Assembly (NCBI RefSeq): GCF_010500925.1
Contig: NZ_QVMG01000004.1
Span: 1 to 64,000, forward strand
DNA length: 64,000 nt
Direction: 5' to 3'
Source of the DNA: Parabacteroides sp. 52
GTDB taxonomy: Bacteria; Bacteroidota; Bacteroidia; Bacteroidales; Tannerellaceae
Shown here: piece by piece, positions 35,686 to 45,178 of the stretch
Numbering within the stretch: the stretch's first letter is position 1
Layout of the letters: each line of letters begins with the position of its first letter
Position numbers and translations under genes: made by a program
The notes under the pieces: generated by a model
Told to the model about the DNA's origin: nothing
Seen by the model: the letters and a program-made list of their open reading frames with translations, nothing else
The model's database searches: none

Positions 35686-38600
35686 TTAGAATTTAACGTT
35701 CAAACCGATTTGGTAAGTAATCGAACTGGGACCACCTGTACCGTCATTGATCTTCGCATCTGCCCATTCCGGATCGAATCCTTTATAGTCGGTGAATGTA
35801 AACGGATTCAATACGTTCGCATAAACTCTCAATGTTTCGAGTCCGATACGGTTTGCCAGGATGCGGGGGAAAGTATATCCCACGGTGATGTTTTTGATCT
35901 TCCAGTAAGAAGCATCTACATAGTTTTTTGAACCGAATTCGGTATTCTTTCCGGTATGCCATCCGGTTCCTCCTCCGTGATTGTAATTGACATCATTGAA
36001 CGGATACGGATAAGAGCCTACGATGGTTTGTCCGGCTACCTGTGTGCGATCCGAAGTCAAAGATGAAGAATTGGTACCATCCCATGTATAGTTAAACATC
36101 GGAGCTCCCTGCGGTATGTAGAAGTCCATATCCAGTTTCGTACGTCCACGGTCAGAGTAGTCTGTAAACTCTTCCATGAAGTAGCTGTATACGGTATGTC
36201 CTTGTTTGGTGTTGATGCTCATTGAGAAATCGAAGTTCTTATAAGCGAATGAAGTCGAAATCGTACCTGTCCATTTCGGCATACCCTGTCCGATGATCTG
36301 GCGGTCGGCATCGTTTATCTTTCCGTCTTTGTTGATATCTTCATAGGTCATGCATCCTTCAAACCATCCATACCATTCGGCTTTGCTTTTGGTCACTCCG
36401 TTGACAGTCATCATCTCGTTGGCTGTCTCCTGGGTACATATACCTGTTGATTGTAGGTCGTAAGCTACATCGATAGGCTGTCCGATGAACCATCTCTGGG
36501 CACGCATATCTTCTTTTTTGCCTTGTAATTCGAGGATCTGGTTTTTGTTTTTGGCAAAGGTAGCCGTCACATCCCAGTATACATTTTTGTTTTGTACGAG
36601 TATACCTTTCAACATCAACTCAATCCCGCTATTACGTACTTTGCCCACGTTGGCAGTCATGCTTCCTGAGTTAGATCCTTGTTCGAGTAATAGTTTCTGA
36701 TCCATCAGAAGGTCTTTGGAGTCTTTGGAGTACCAGTCGAAAGATCCTGAAAGACGTCCTTGTAAGAAAGAGAAGTCCAGACCCAGGTTCACTTCCGATG
36801 TTTTCTCCCAACTCAATAGTTCGTTGATTGTTTCCGGACCAAATCCTTTGCCATAATTGGAATAATAGAGCTGGTTAGCCAGGAAGAGCGTCTCGTAATT
36901 GCCTACAGATGCATTATTACCGGTCAAACCGTAGCTGGCACGCAGTTTCAGGTAAGAGATCCAATCTACTTTCTCACGGATGAAATCTTCTTCTCCTATA
37001 TTCCAAGCCAGTGCCGCAGAAGGGAAAGCACCCCATTTGTTGCCGTCAAGGAATTTGGAAGATCCGTCCCAACGGGAAGAAAGGGTTGCCAGGTATTTGC
37101 CTTTATAGCTGTAATTCAGACGTACGGCATAAGACAACATGGTGTTTTTGCTGAAAGCACTATTTACATTGCTGTAGCTGCTGGCCGATCCCAGGTTGTA
37201 CCATAAGGTATTCGGTGTAACACCTGTACCTGTCAGTCCGTATTTCTCATTCTGCCAACTGTATACACTGGCTAATCCCATCAAGTTGATGTTGTGATCT
37301 TGATTGAATGTCTTGATATAGTTCACCTGTGTATCCCAGGTATAAGAGAACATCTGATTCTTGGTTACCGTAGCCAAAGCGGTACCTTCCGGGTTGGAAG
37401 AGGCATTGTAAGTAGACGACTGCATAGAAGAGAGTCCTCCGTAGTATTCACCCTGACGGCTGATTGAAAGTGTCGGAGCAAAAGATGTTTTGATAAATAC
37501 CTCCTGGATCGGTTGGTATTGGGCATACAATGTGCTCAGGAATCGGTATGATTTAGTCTTGTCACTTGAATTCATGGCGTCGATTAAAGGAGAGACGGAA
37601 GAAGAGAATCCCGCTGGGAATGTCAAGCTAGAAGCTTGTCCTGGAGCCAGGTCTTTGCCGGGTTGATAGTTCACTTCGCCTGTTTCCGTATTATAAGGTA
37701 ACCAATATCCATTGGCACGGAATGCTTCCTGTACCCCTCTTTTGGAACCGTAGTCCGAATCGGTGGCAGCCATGTTTGCAGAAGCACCGACAGTGAATTT
37801 ATCATGGAGTTTACCATCTACGGCAACTTTGATGTTGTAACGTTGCATCTTGTCACCCATCACACCGTCTTCCTGTTGATAACCGGCGCCTATTCGATAG
37901 GATACTTTATTGCCGGCACCCGCTACCTGTATGAAGTGGTTCTGTTGGGTACCGTCACTCAACATCAAGTCTCTCCAGTCGGTAAAGTCGCGGTTGATAA
38001 ATTGGTCACGCATTTTATAAGAAAGGTTACTTCCTTTATCGTTCCAAACAGAAAGTAAATTACCGGAAGTCATTTCCAAAGGGAGACGGCCGTTTGTAAT
38101 TGTAGCATTCTTGACAGGAGTGGCATATTTCATATAACGGAAATCCATCCATTTCACATCATCCATAAACTCAGGCATACGGGCTTCTGTTTTATATCCC
38201 ACATATCCGTCATAGGTAACACTTACGCGCGACTCGCCTCCTGTCTTTGCTTGTTTCGTTGTCACAATCACTACCCCGTTGGTTGCGCGTGAACCATAGA
38301 TAGCCGTAGATGAAGCATCTTTTAAGATGTCGATCTTCTCTATATCCGAAGGGTTCAGGAAGTTAATGTCGTCAGATACAATCCCATCCACGACAAACAA
38401 AGGAGAGGTTGACCCTCCTAAGGTACTCTTACCACGGATAGACATATTGAAACTCTCACCCACGCGGCTGGATGCTTGTGAAATGTCCACGCCCGGTACC
38501 TGACCTTGCAACGATTCCATCACCGTAGTAGCACCTTTGGCTACCAACTTGGTGTTGTCCACACTGCTGATCGCTCCGGTCAGGTCCGATTTCTTCTGCA

Positions 38601-38952
38601 CACCATAACCTACTACCACTACTTCTTCTAAAGCCTGGGCATCTTCTTTTAATGTTACATTTACAATGGATTGATTTCCTACAGAAACCTCTTGAGACAG
38701 ATAACCGATATAAGAAACGACCAAAATGGCATTGTCTCCTACATTCGCAATGGCATAGTTACCATCAATATCCGTAATGGCACCGTTGGTGGTACCTTTT
38801 ACCAGTACATTTGCTCCGATCACAGCTTCACCTGTGATATCGGAAACAACACCTGTCACCTGGCGCCCTTGTGCGAAAGTCACCACGCTGACAAAACACA
38901 TAAGCAATGATAAGAAAACTTTGTGTACTTTGTTTACTTTTTGTTTATTCAT
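35686..38952 (-). CDS. SusC/RagA family TonB-linked outer-membrane transporter (pectin locus)
   Basis: A 1088-residue TonB-dependent transporter. Signal peptide (about 8-27), carboxypeptidase-regulatory-like domain (VTGVVSDITGEAVIGANVLVKGTTNG), TonB-box region (LEEVVVVGYGVQKKSDLTGA), plug with the SusC signature (FVVDGIVSDDINFLNPSDIEKIDILKDASSTAIYGSRATNGVVIVTTK) and a barrel ending in ITYQIGLNVKF. It leads the susC-susD operon and is divergent from the + strand esterase/GH28/uxa operon, with 187 nt between. The location next to galacturonate catabolism makes a pectic oligosaccharide the probable substrate. Confidence 0.96.
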   Translation of the reverse strand: MNKQKVNKVHKVFLSLLMCFVSVVTFAQGRQVTGVVSDITGEAVIGANVLVKGTTNGAITDIDGNYAIANVGDNAILVVSYIGYLSQEVSVGNQSIVNVTLKEDAQALEEVVVVGYGVQKKSDLTGAISSVDNTKLVAKGATTVMESLQGQVPGVDISQASSRVGESFNMSIRGKSTLGGSTSPLFVVDGIVSDDINFLNPSDIEKIDILKDASSTAIYGSRATNGVVIVTTKQAKTGGESRVSVTYDGYVGYKTEARMPEFMDDVKWMDFRYMKYATPVKNATITNGRLPLEMTSGNLLSVWNDKGSNLSYKMRDQFINRDFTDWRDLMLSDGTQQNHFIQVAGAGNKVSYRIGAGYQQEDGVMGDKMQRYNIKVAVDGKLHDKFTVGASANMAATDSDYGSKRGVQEAFRANGYWLPYNTETGEVNYQPGKDLAPGQASSLTFPAGFSSSVSPLIDAMNSSDKTKSYRFLSTLYAQYQPIQEVFIKTSFAPTLSISRQGEYYGGLSSMQSSTYNASSNPEGTALATVTKNQMFSYTWDTQVNYIKTFNQDHNINLMGLASVYSWQNEKYGLTGTGVTPNTLWYNLGSASSYSNVNSAFSKNTMLSYAVRLNYSYKGKYLATLSSRWDGSSKFLDGNKWGAFPSAALAWNIGEEDFIREKVDWISYLKLRASYGLTGNNASVGNYETLFLANQLYYSNYGKGFGPETINELLSWEKTSEVNLGLDFSFLQGRLSGSFDWYSKDSKDLLMDQKLLLEQGSNSGSMTANVGKVRNSGIELMLKGILVQNKNVYWDVTATFAKNKNQILELQGKKEDMRAQRWFIGQPIDVAYDLQSTGICTQETANEMMTVNGVTKSKAEWYGWFEGCMTYEDINKDGKINDADRQIIGQGMPKWTGTISTSFAYKNFDFSMSINTKQGHTVYSYFMEEFTDYSDRGRTKLDMDFYIPQGAPMFNYTWDGTNSSSLTSDRTQVAGQTIVGSYPYPFNDVNYNHGGGTGWHTGKNTEFGSKNYVDASYWKIKNITVGYTFPRILANRIGLETLRVYANVLNPFTFTDYKGFDPEWADAKINDGTGGPSSITYQIGLNVKF

Positions 38953-38989
38953 GATAAAAGATTTAATTTAACCTTTAGTTGATTTGATG

Positions 38990-38997
38990 CAAATGTA
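38990..38997 (-). promoter_or_regulatory. Probable -7 element for pectin-locus susCD
   Basis: TACATTTG on the - strand matches TAnnTTTG and lies about 38 nt before the susC ATG. As with the other HTCS-linked operons, there is no -33 TTTG at 19-21 bp. Confidence 0.45.
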
Positions 38998-39139
38998 TGG
39001 GGTCTGTACCAAGCCGATGTATACAGATTGTTCATTTATGTGAAAAAATTGATCGAAACCAAAAATTACCATAAATCGTCGGTATTCCTCCCTAATATTG
39101 TAATCAGGACGCTATTCACAGCTCAAATCAAATACAAAG

Positions 39140-40465
39140 ATGAGAATAAAACACACACAAACATGCATGATTTTATTGGCTCTGTTCTTGGCTTCGGCAA
39201 GTGCTTACGGGCAAAAGAGTAACGCAAAAGACTATGTGCGGATAGAGATTGTTCCTGACCGGCAGGACTGGACATATGCAACCGGTGAAAAGGTCTTTTT
39301 TACAGTCCGGGTGATTCGCCGGCATATTCCGCTCTCCAATGTATCCCTTCAGTACGAGATCGGACCGGAAAAGATGCAACCGGTAATCCGGGGAAAGAAC
39401 TCGTTGGAAAAAGGAGAAATCATTATTGATGGTGGTACGATGCGGGAGCCCGGATTTCTGACCTGCCGCTGTATGGTGCAAGTCGATGGAGTGCTCTATT
39501 CCAATTTCCTGAATGTAGGATTTGCCCCGGAAAAGATAGAGCCTACAACGACATTGCCCGATGATTTCAAACTCTTTTGGGAAAAAGCGATCCGAGAGGC
39601 ACGTGATATACCCTTGGATCCTGTTGTTCGTTTTTTGCCGGAAGAATCGACCTCTTCCTATAATATGTACCATGTGCGGTTACAGCATCATAAAAAAGGA
39701 GCTTATTTATATGGCAAATTATGCCTGCCGGTAAAACCGGGAAAGTATCCGGCGGTCTTACGCGTGCCGGGTGCAGGAGTGAAGAAGAATGCTCCGGAGA
39801 CTGTTTTGGCAGAAATGGGATTGATAACTTTTTCCATTGGCATTCATGGGATTCCGCAGACCTTAGAACCGGAGGTTTACAAAGATTTGCATGAGAGCGC
39901 TCTCTCGAACTACGCTTTTTATCACCTGGATAATAAAGACACTTATTACTATCGGAGGGTGTATACGGGTTGCTTGCGGGCTTTGGATTTTCTCTGTACT
40001 TTGCCTATGTACGATGGAGAGAATATGGGCGTGATCGGAGGGAGCCAGGGTGGTGCCCTGGCGATGGTGACGGCCGGTCTGGATGCGCGTGTCAAAGCTT
40101 TGGTTGCTTTTTACCCGGCATTGTGTGACCTGACAGGGTATCTGTATGATCGTGCCGGCGGATGGCCGCATATGTTTGCCGATCCTTGGAAAGAGCAGCA
40201 TGTTAAACCGGATAAGATAGAGACTTCCCGGTATTATGACGTGGTCAATTTTGCCCGTTTTATTCAGGCACCCGGGTTTTATTCCTGGGGGTATAATGAT
40301 CCGACCTGTCCGCCTACTTCTTATTATGCGGCATATAACGTCATTCAAGCTCCCCGCAAATTGTTTGTAGTCCATGAAGCCGGGCATTGGAGATTTCCGG
40401 AACAGGATATTATAACGAACCAATGGTTGTATGATAGGCTCACAAAAGGGGAAGTCGATTTTTGA
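39140..40465 (+). CDS. Acetyl xylan esterase-like (CE7/AXE1) alpha/beta hydrolase
   Basis: A 441-residue secreted esterase. After the signal peptide (about 1-24, ending SAYGQ), an N-terminal Ig-like domain (about 28-135) precedes an AXE1-type alpha/beta hydrolase. The nucleophile elbow is GGSQGG with Ser302, RVPGAGV near 195 gives the oxyanion region, and a C-terminal HEAGHW offers the catalytic His. The likely role is deacetylation of pectin or xylan side chains. It is the first + strand gene, divergent from susC, 107 nt before the GH28 gene. The exact ester substrate is not predictable. Confidence 0.9.
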   Translation: MRIKHTQTCMILLALFLASASAYGQKSNAKDYVRIEIVPDRQDWTYATGEKVFFTVRVIRRHIPLSNVSLQYEIGPEKMQPVIRGKNSLEKGEIIIDGGTMREPGFLTCRCMVQVDGVLYSNFLNVGFAPEKIEPTTTLPDDFKLFWEKAIREARDIPLDPVVRFLPEESTSSYNMYHVRLQHHKKGAYLYGKLCLPVKPGKYPAVLRVPGAGVKKNAPETVLAEMGLITFSIGIHGIPQTLEPEVYKDLHESALSNYAFYHLDNKDTYYYRRVYTGCLRALDFLCTLPMYDGENMGVIGGSQGGALAMVTAGLDARVKALVAFYPALCDLTGYLYDRAGGWPHMFADPWKEQHVKPDKIETSRYYDVVNFARFIQAPGFYSWGYNDPTCPPTSYYAAYNVIQAPRKLFVVHEAGHWRFPEQDIITNQWLYDRLTKGEVDF

Positions 40466-40572
40466 TGGTGGCTGACCAATTTGTCTAGGTAAAAAAACAA
40501 TTATTCATACCCCTTGCCGGTCATTATCTATAATATTGCAACGTAGAAAATAGTATAAAATAGTATATATCC

Positions 40573-42180
40573 ATGAAAAGAAACATTGTAAAACAATCTG
40601 CCCTTATCCTGATAGCAGGATTGTTTGTTACCGCTTGTCAAACGAATGTGAAGCAGCCTATTGCTGATACATTACCATCATATGCGTCCTATTACGAAGG
40701 TCTGCCCTTTGAGATGGATGTGATAAACCGTCCTCAATTTCCGGATCGGACATTTAATATTGTAGATTATGGAGCCGTAGGCGACGGTATAACAGATAAT
40801 ACGGAGGCTATTCGTAAAACGATACAAGAAATAGCGGCGCAGGGAGGCGGTAAGGTCGTTATCCCTGCCGGTATATGGAAAACAGGACCTATCTGTTTGG
40901 TGGATAACATCAACCTGCATACAGAAGCAAATGCTCTGATCGTGTTTGACCCGAATCCAGCATTGTATCCGATCATAGAAACTTCTTTTGAGGGGCTGAA
41001 TACACGCCGCTCGACTTCGCCTATACATGCCCGGAATGTGCAAAACATAGCAATTACAGGAGCCGGGGTTTTTGACGGATCGGGAGATGCCTGGCGGTTT
41101 GTGAAAAAAGGAAAGCTAACCGACAGTCAGTGGCGGTCCTTAGTCGCCTCCGGTGGTGTGTTGGATGAAAGCGGTAATACCTGGTATCCCAGTGAACAAT
41201 CGCTGAAAGGGCATATTGTCTGTGACGCTTTCAATAACCCGCAAAACCTGAATACGGATGCCGAGTGGGAAGCTATACATCATTGGTTACGTCCCGTACT
41301 GGTGAGTATTATCAACTGTAAGGATGTTTTACTGGAAGGGGTCACTTTCCGAAATTCTCCTGCCTGGGGGATTCATCCGCTCTCTTGTGTGAATTTTATC
41401 ATGTCCGGTGTCAAAGTCTTTAACCCCTGGTATTCGCAGAATGGAGATGGTCTGGATCTGGAATCCTGTACAAACGCTTTAATTGTGGATAATCTGTTTG
41501 ATGTGGGGGATGATGCCATGTGTATCAAATCGGGAAAAGACAAGGATGGGCGCGAGCGGAATGAACCCTGTCAGAACGTGATTATACGCAATAATACGGT
41601 TTTGCACGGCCACGGAGGATTTGTTGTCGGAAGTGAAATGTCGGGAGGAGTGAAAAATATCTATGTGGCAGATTGCCTGTTTACCGGAACCGATGTCGGC
41701 CTTCGTTTCAAAAGTACCCGGGGGCGGGGAGGAGTCGTAGAGAATATATGGATAGAGAATATCCATATGTCTGATATACCTACCGAACCTTTGCTGTTTG
41801 ATCTTTTTTATAGTGGAAAATCGGCTATAGAAGATCTGGAAGAAGGAAGAGTTATCAATAATGATCTTCCTCCTGTAACGGAGGAGACTCCCTCTTTCCG
41901 AAATATATCTATCCGAAAAATAAAATGTAATGGCGCTCGTCGAGCTATGTTCTTTAATGGACTTCCAGAAATGAAAATTAAGGATATAAATGTGGAAGAT
42001 ATTATTATTACCTCTAAGTTCGGAGCGGAATTGGTACAGACTGAAGGAGCGACCTTTAGAAATATACAGATATTTCCCGAGCAAGGTCCTCGATTAAGCC
42101 TTCAATATACCCAAAAGATACGTGTAGATGGCAAAGAATTACCGGATACCGGTAAAGAGGTTTATCACTTCAATGACTAA
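40573..42180 (+). CDS. GH28 polygalacturonase-family lipoprotein
   Basis: A 535-residue right-handed beta-helix glycosidase with a lipobox (FVTAC, Cys22), so anchored in a membrane. The N-terminal NIVDYGAVGDGITDNTEAI is typical for GH28. All active-site motifs are intact: NGDGLD (Asp292 and Asp295), GDDAMCIKSG (Asp313, Asp314), HGHGG (His345, His347) and RFKS (Arg378, Lys380). It hydrolyses galacturonic acid linkages in homogalacturonan or rhamnogalacturonan, producing the galacturonate handled by the genes that follow. The uxaB start lies 46 nt downstream. Confidence 0.95.
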   Translation: MKRNIVKQSALILIAGLFVTACQTNVKQPIADTLPSYASYYEGLPFEMDVINRPQFPDRTFNIVDYGAVGDGITDNTEAIRKTIQEIAAQGGGKVVIPAGIWKTGPICLVDNINLHTEANALIVFDPNPALYPIIETSFEGLNTRRSTSPIHARNVQNIAITGAGVFDGSGDAWRFVKKGKLTDSQWRSLVASGGVLDESGNTWYPSEQSLKGHIVCDAFNNPQNLNTDAEWEAIHHWLRPVLVSIINCKDVLLEGVTFRNSPAWGIHPLSCVNFIMSGVKVFNPWYSQNGDGLDLESCTNALIVDNLFDVGDDAMCIKSGKDKDGRERNEPCQNVIIRNNTVLHGHGGFVVGSEMSGGVKNIYVADCLFTGTDVGLRFKSTRGRGGVVENIWIENIHMSDIPTEPLLFDLFYSGKSAIEDLEEGRVINNDLPPVTEETPSFRNISIRKIKCNGARRAMFFNGLPEMKIKDINVEDIIITSKFGAELVQTEGATFRNIQIFPEQGPRLSLQYTQKIRVDGKELPDTGKEVYHFND

Positions 42181-42226
42181 CTATACGCAATACCTCTTAC
42201 GAATCAAACGAATAAATACATACACC

Positions 42227-43666
42227 ATGAAAGAATTAAACAAAGAAACAGCTCCTAAAACCTCTTACCCGGAACGCATCATTCAATTTGGAGAAGGTAA
42301 TTTCCTGCGGGCATTTGCCGATTGGATGATTCAGGTAATGAATGAAAAAACAGATTTCAACAGCAGCGTTGTTGTTGTTCAGCCCATTGAGAATGGTATG
42401 GTGGATATGTTAAACAAACAAGATTGTTTGTATCATGTCAACCTCCAGGGATTAGATAAAGGAGAAAAAGTAAACAGCCTGACCCGGGTGGATGTGATCA
42501 GCCGGGCTTTGAATCCATATAAAGAATATGAGGCCTTTATCAAACTGGCTGAACAGCCGGAGATACGGTTTGTGATTTCCAACACGACAGAAGCCGGTAT
42601 CGTTTTCGATCCTTCCTGTAAACTGACAGACGCTCCTGCTTCTTCCTATCCCGGCAAACTGACACAGTTGCTTTATCACCGTTTTCAAACTTTCCATGCA
42701 GATAAAGATAAGGGATTGATAATCTTCCCTTGTGAGTTAATCTTCCTGAATGGACACAAACTGAAAGAAACAATTTATCAGTATATCGCTCATTGGAACC
42801 TGGGCAAAGAGTTCGAAACATGGTTTACAGAGGCTTGTGGTGTATATGCCACCTTGGTAGACCGGATTGTACCCGGATTCCCCCGAAAAGAGATCGATGT
42901 CATCAAAGAAAAACTGCAATACAATGACAATCTGGTCGTACAGGCTGAGATATTCCACCTCTGGGTGATCGAAGCACCTCAGTCCGTGGCTAAGGAATTC
43001 CCGGCTGACAAAGCTGGATTAAATGTCCTGTTTGTGCCGAGTGAAGAGCCTTATCATCAGCGAAAAGTGACTTTGTTGAATGGTCCGCATACCGTATTGG
43101 CTCCTGTTACCTATCTTTCCGGAGTCGACATCGTAAGGGATGCCTGCCAGCATGAGGTGTTGGGCAAATATATTCACAAGGTGATGTTCGACGAATTATT
43201 GGAGACACTGGATTTACCAAAAGAAGAGCTTGTGCAATTCGGACAGGATGTATTGGAGCGTTTCAATAATCCATTCGTCGATCATTCGGTGGTATCCATC
43301 ATGTTGAATTCTTTCCCGAAATATGCCACTCGTGATCTTCCGGGTCTGAAGGTATACCTCGAACGAAAAGGAAAATTGCCGGAAGGATTGGTGTTGGGAT
43401 TAGCGGCTATCATGACCTATTATAAAGGAGGCTACCGTGCCGACGGAGCCGCCTGCGAACCCAATGATGCGCCGGAAATACTACAGTTATTTAAAGAACT
43501 ATGGGCAACAGGGTCTAATTGCAAAGTTGCCGAAGGAGGACTTGGTGCTTCTTTTATCTGGGGAGAAGATCTGAACCTGATTACTGGTTTAACGGATAAG
43601 CTTACTTCTTATCTGGATATCATACAGGAAAAAGGAATGCTTAACGTGGTCAAAGAAATTATCTGA
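42227..43666 (+). CDS. uxaB: Tagaturonate reductase (altronate oxidoreductase)
   Basis: Reduces D-tagaturonate to D-altronate with NADH, second step of galacturonate breakdown. The 479 residues match the mannitol dehydrogenase-like family: RIIQFGEGNFLRAFADWMI (nucleotide-binding start), FVISNTTEAGI, and the core KVTLLNGPHTVLAPVTYLSG with the conserved Lys and NxxH. The start at 42227 (MKELNK) is chosen because upstream in-frame codons overlap the GH28 gene. The stop overlaps the uxaA ATG (TGATG), so the two are translationally coupled. Confidence 0.95.
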   Translation: MKELNKETAPKTSYPERIIQFGEGNFLRAFADWMIQVMNEKTDFNSSVVVVQPIENGMVDMLNKQDCLYHVNLQGLDKGEKVNSLTRVDVISRALNPYKEYEAFIKLAEQPEIRFVISNTTEAGIVFDPSCKLTDAPASSYPGKLTQLLYHRFQTFHADKDKGLIIFPCELIFLNGHKLKETIYQYIAHWNLGKEFETWFTEACGVYATLVDRIVPGFPRKEIDVIKEKLQYNDNLVVQAEIFHLWVIEAPQSVAKEFPADKAGLNVLFVPSEEPYHQRKVTLLNGPHTVLAPVTYLSGVDIVRDACQHEVLGKYIHKVMFDELLETLDLPKEELVQFGQDVLERFNNPFVDHSVVSIMLNSFPKYATRDLPGLKVYLERKGKLPEGLVLGLAAIMTYYKGGYRADGAACEPNDAPEILQLFKELWATGSNCKVAEGGLGASFIWGEDLNLITGLTDKLTSYLDIIQEKGMLNVVKEII

Positions 43667-45156
43667 TGCTTAAATATATTCAAATAAATCCTATTGATAA
43701 TGTGGCAGTGGCGGTTGAAAACTTAACCGCCGGTGAATTGTTACATGTCGGTGGTAAAATCATTGCCCTGCAGCAAGATATTCCGGCAGGACATAAAGTA
43801 GCCTTGCAGGATTTCAAAAAAGGGGATTTTATTATTAAATACGGAGCGCCTATTGGGCATGCACGCGCACAGATTGTCTCCGGTGACTGGGTCAATGAGA
43901 CAAATATCCGGACGAACCTGGAAGGCTTGCAGGAGTATGTCTTTCATCCGCAGCCTGCTCCTGCCCTGTCACAAGCGAAACAGGATATAACCTTCAAAGG
44001 CTACCGTCGTAAAAACGGAGAGGTCGGTATCCGCAATGAGATATGGATTATCCCGACAGTGGGTTGTGTCAATGGTATCACCACCCAGTTGATGGATATG
44101 CTCCGCAAAGAAACACAAGGGATTGGAGTAGATGCTATCGTTGCTTATCCGCATAATTACGGATGTTCCCAATTGGGAGATGACCACGAGAATACCCGAA
44201 AGATCTTACGTGATATGGTACTTCATCCCAATGCCGGAGCAGTATTGGTGCTTGGCCTGGGTTGTGAGAACAACCAGATAGAAGCTTTCCGTAATTTCCT
44301 GGGTGAGTATGATTCCGAGCGTATCCGTTTCATGGAGACGCAGAAGGTAGACGATGAACTGGAAACAGGCATGGAGATACTTCGTGCACTGTATGACCTT
44401 GCCTCTAAAGACGAACGAACGGATATCCCTCTCGCTGAATTGCGTGTAGGACTCAAATGTGGTGGCTCAGATGGCTTTTCGGGTATCACAGCCAATCCGC
44501 TTCTGGGGGTCTTTTCCGATTTTCTGGTGGCAGAGGGAGGAACTACCGTATTGACAGAGGTGCCGGAAATGTTTGGAGCAGAGACTATACTCATGAATCG
44601 GAGTGAATCGGAAGAGGTATTCCATAAAACAGTACACCTGATCAATAATTTTAAATCCTATTTCATAGAGAACAAACAACCGATTTACGAAAATCCCTCT
44701 CCAGGGAATAAGGCGGGAGGTATATCCACCTTGGAAGAAAAATCTCTGGGATGTACCCAAAAAGCAGGTACATCTACGGTGAGAAACGTATTATTATATG
44801 GAGAACGATTGGATACGACGGGGCTGAACCTGCTCAGTGCTCCGGGCAATGACCTGGTAGCCAGTACCGCTCTTGCGGCTTCGGGTTGTCATATTGTGTT
44901 ATTTACCACGGGAAGGGGAACGCCTTTCGGCACCTTTGTGCCAACTGTAAAGATAGCCACCAACAGCAATCTTTATATCCGTAAACCCAATTGGATCGAC
45001 TTCAATGCGGGCTCTTTATTGGAAGGTGAAACCATGGATACTCTCTGTCAGCGTTTCATTCATTTCCTTGTCGAGACAGCCAATGGAGCCTATACGAACA
45101 ATGAAAAAAGTGGCTACCGGGAGATTGCCATTTTCAAAACGGGGGTAACCTTGTAA
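43666..45156 (+). CDS. uxaA: Altronate dehydratase
   Basis: Removes water from D-altronate to give 2-keto-3-deoxygluconate, third step of the galacturonate route. The 496 residues contain the N-terminal SAF-like domain (about 1-95, with PAGHKVAL and GAPIGHA) and the large UxaA/GarD domain: GYRRKNGEVGIRNEIWIIPTVGCVN, YPHNYGCSQLGDDHENT, LGLGCENNQIE, KCGGSDGFSGITANP and TTGRGTPFGTFVPTVKIATN. Length is normal. It overlaps uxaB by 1 nt and lies 22 nt before uxaC. Confidence 0.96.
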   Translation: MLKYIQINPIDNVAVAVENLTAGELLHVGGKIIALQQDIPAGHKVALQDFKKGDFIIKYGAPIGHARAQIVSGDWVNETNIRTNLEGLQEYVFHPQPAPALSQAKQDITFKGYRRKNGEVGIRNEIWIIPTVGCVNGITTQLMDMLRKETQGIGVDAIVAYPHNYGCSQLGDDHENTRKILRDMVLHPNAGAVLVLGLGCENNQIEAFRNFLGEYDSERIRFMETQKVDDELETGMEILRALYDLASKDERTDIPLAELRVGLKCGGSDGFSGITANPLLGVFSDFLVAEGGTTVLTEVPEMFGAETILMNRSESEEVFHKTVHLINNFKSYFIENKQPIYENPSPGNKAGGISTLEEKSLGCTQKAGTSTVRNVLLYGERLDTTGLNLLSAPGNDLVASTALAASGCHIVLFTTGRGTPFGTFVPTVKIATNSNLYIRKPNWIDFNAGSLLEGETMDTLCQRFIHFLVETANGAYTNNEKSGYREIAIFKTGVTL

Positions 45157-45178
45157 GATTAATAAGCGAATAAAAAAA

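Noticed and set aside
42128..42226. Longer uxaB with 33 extra N-terminal residues
   Set aside because: The extra part overlaps the GH28 gene and is not part of the family. The ATG at 42227 gives the normal length.
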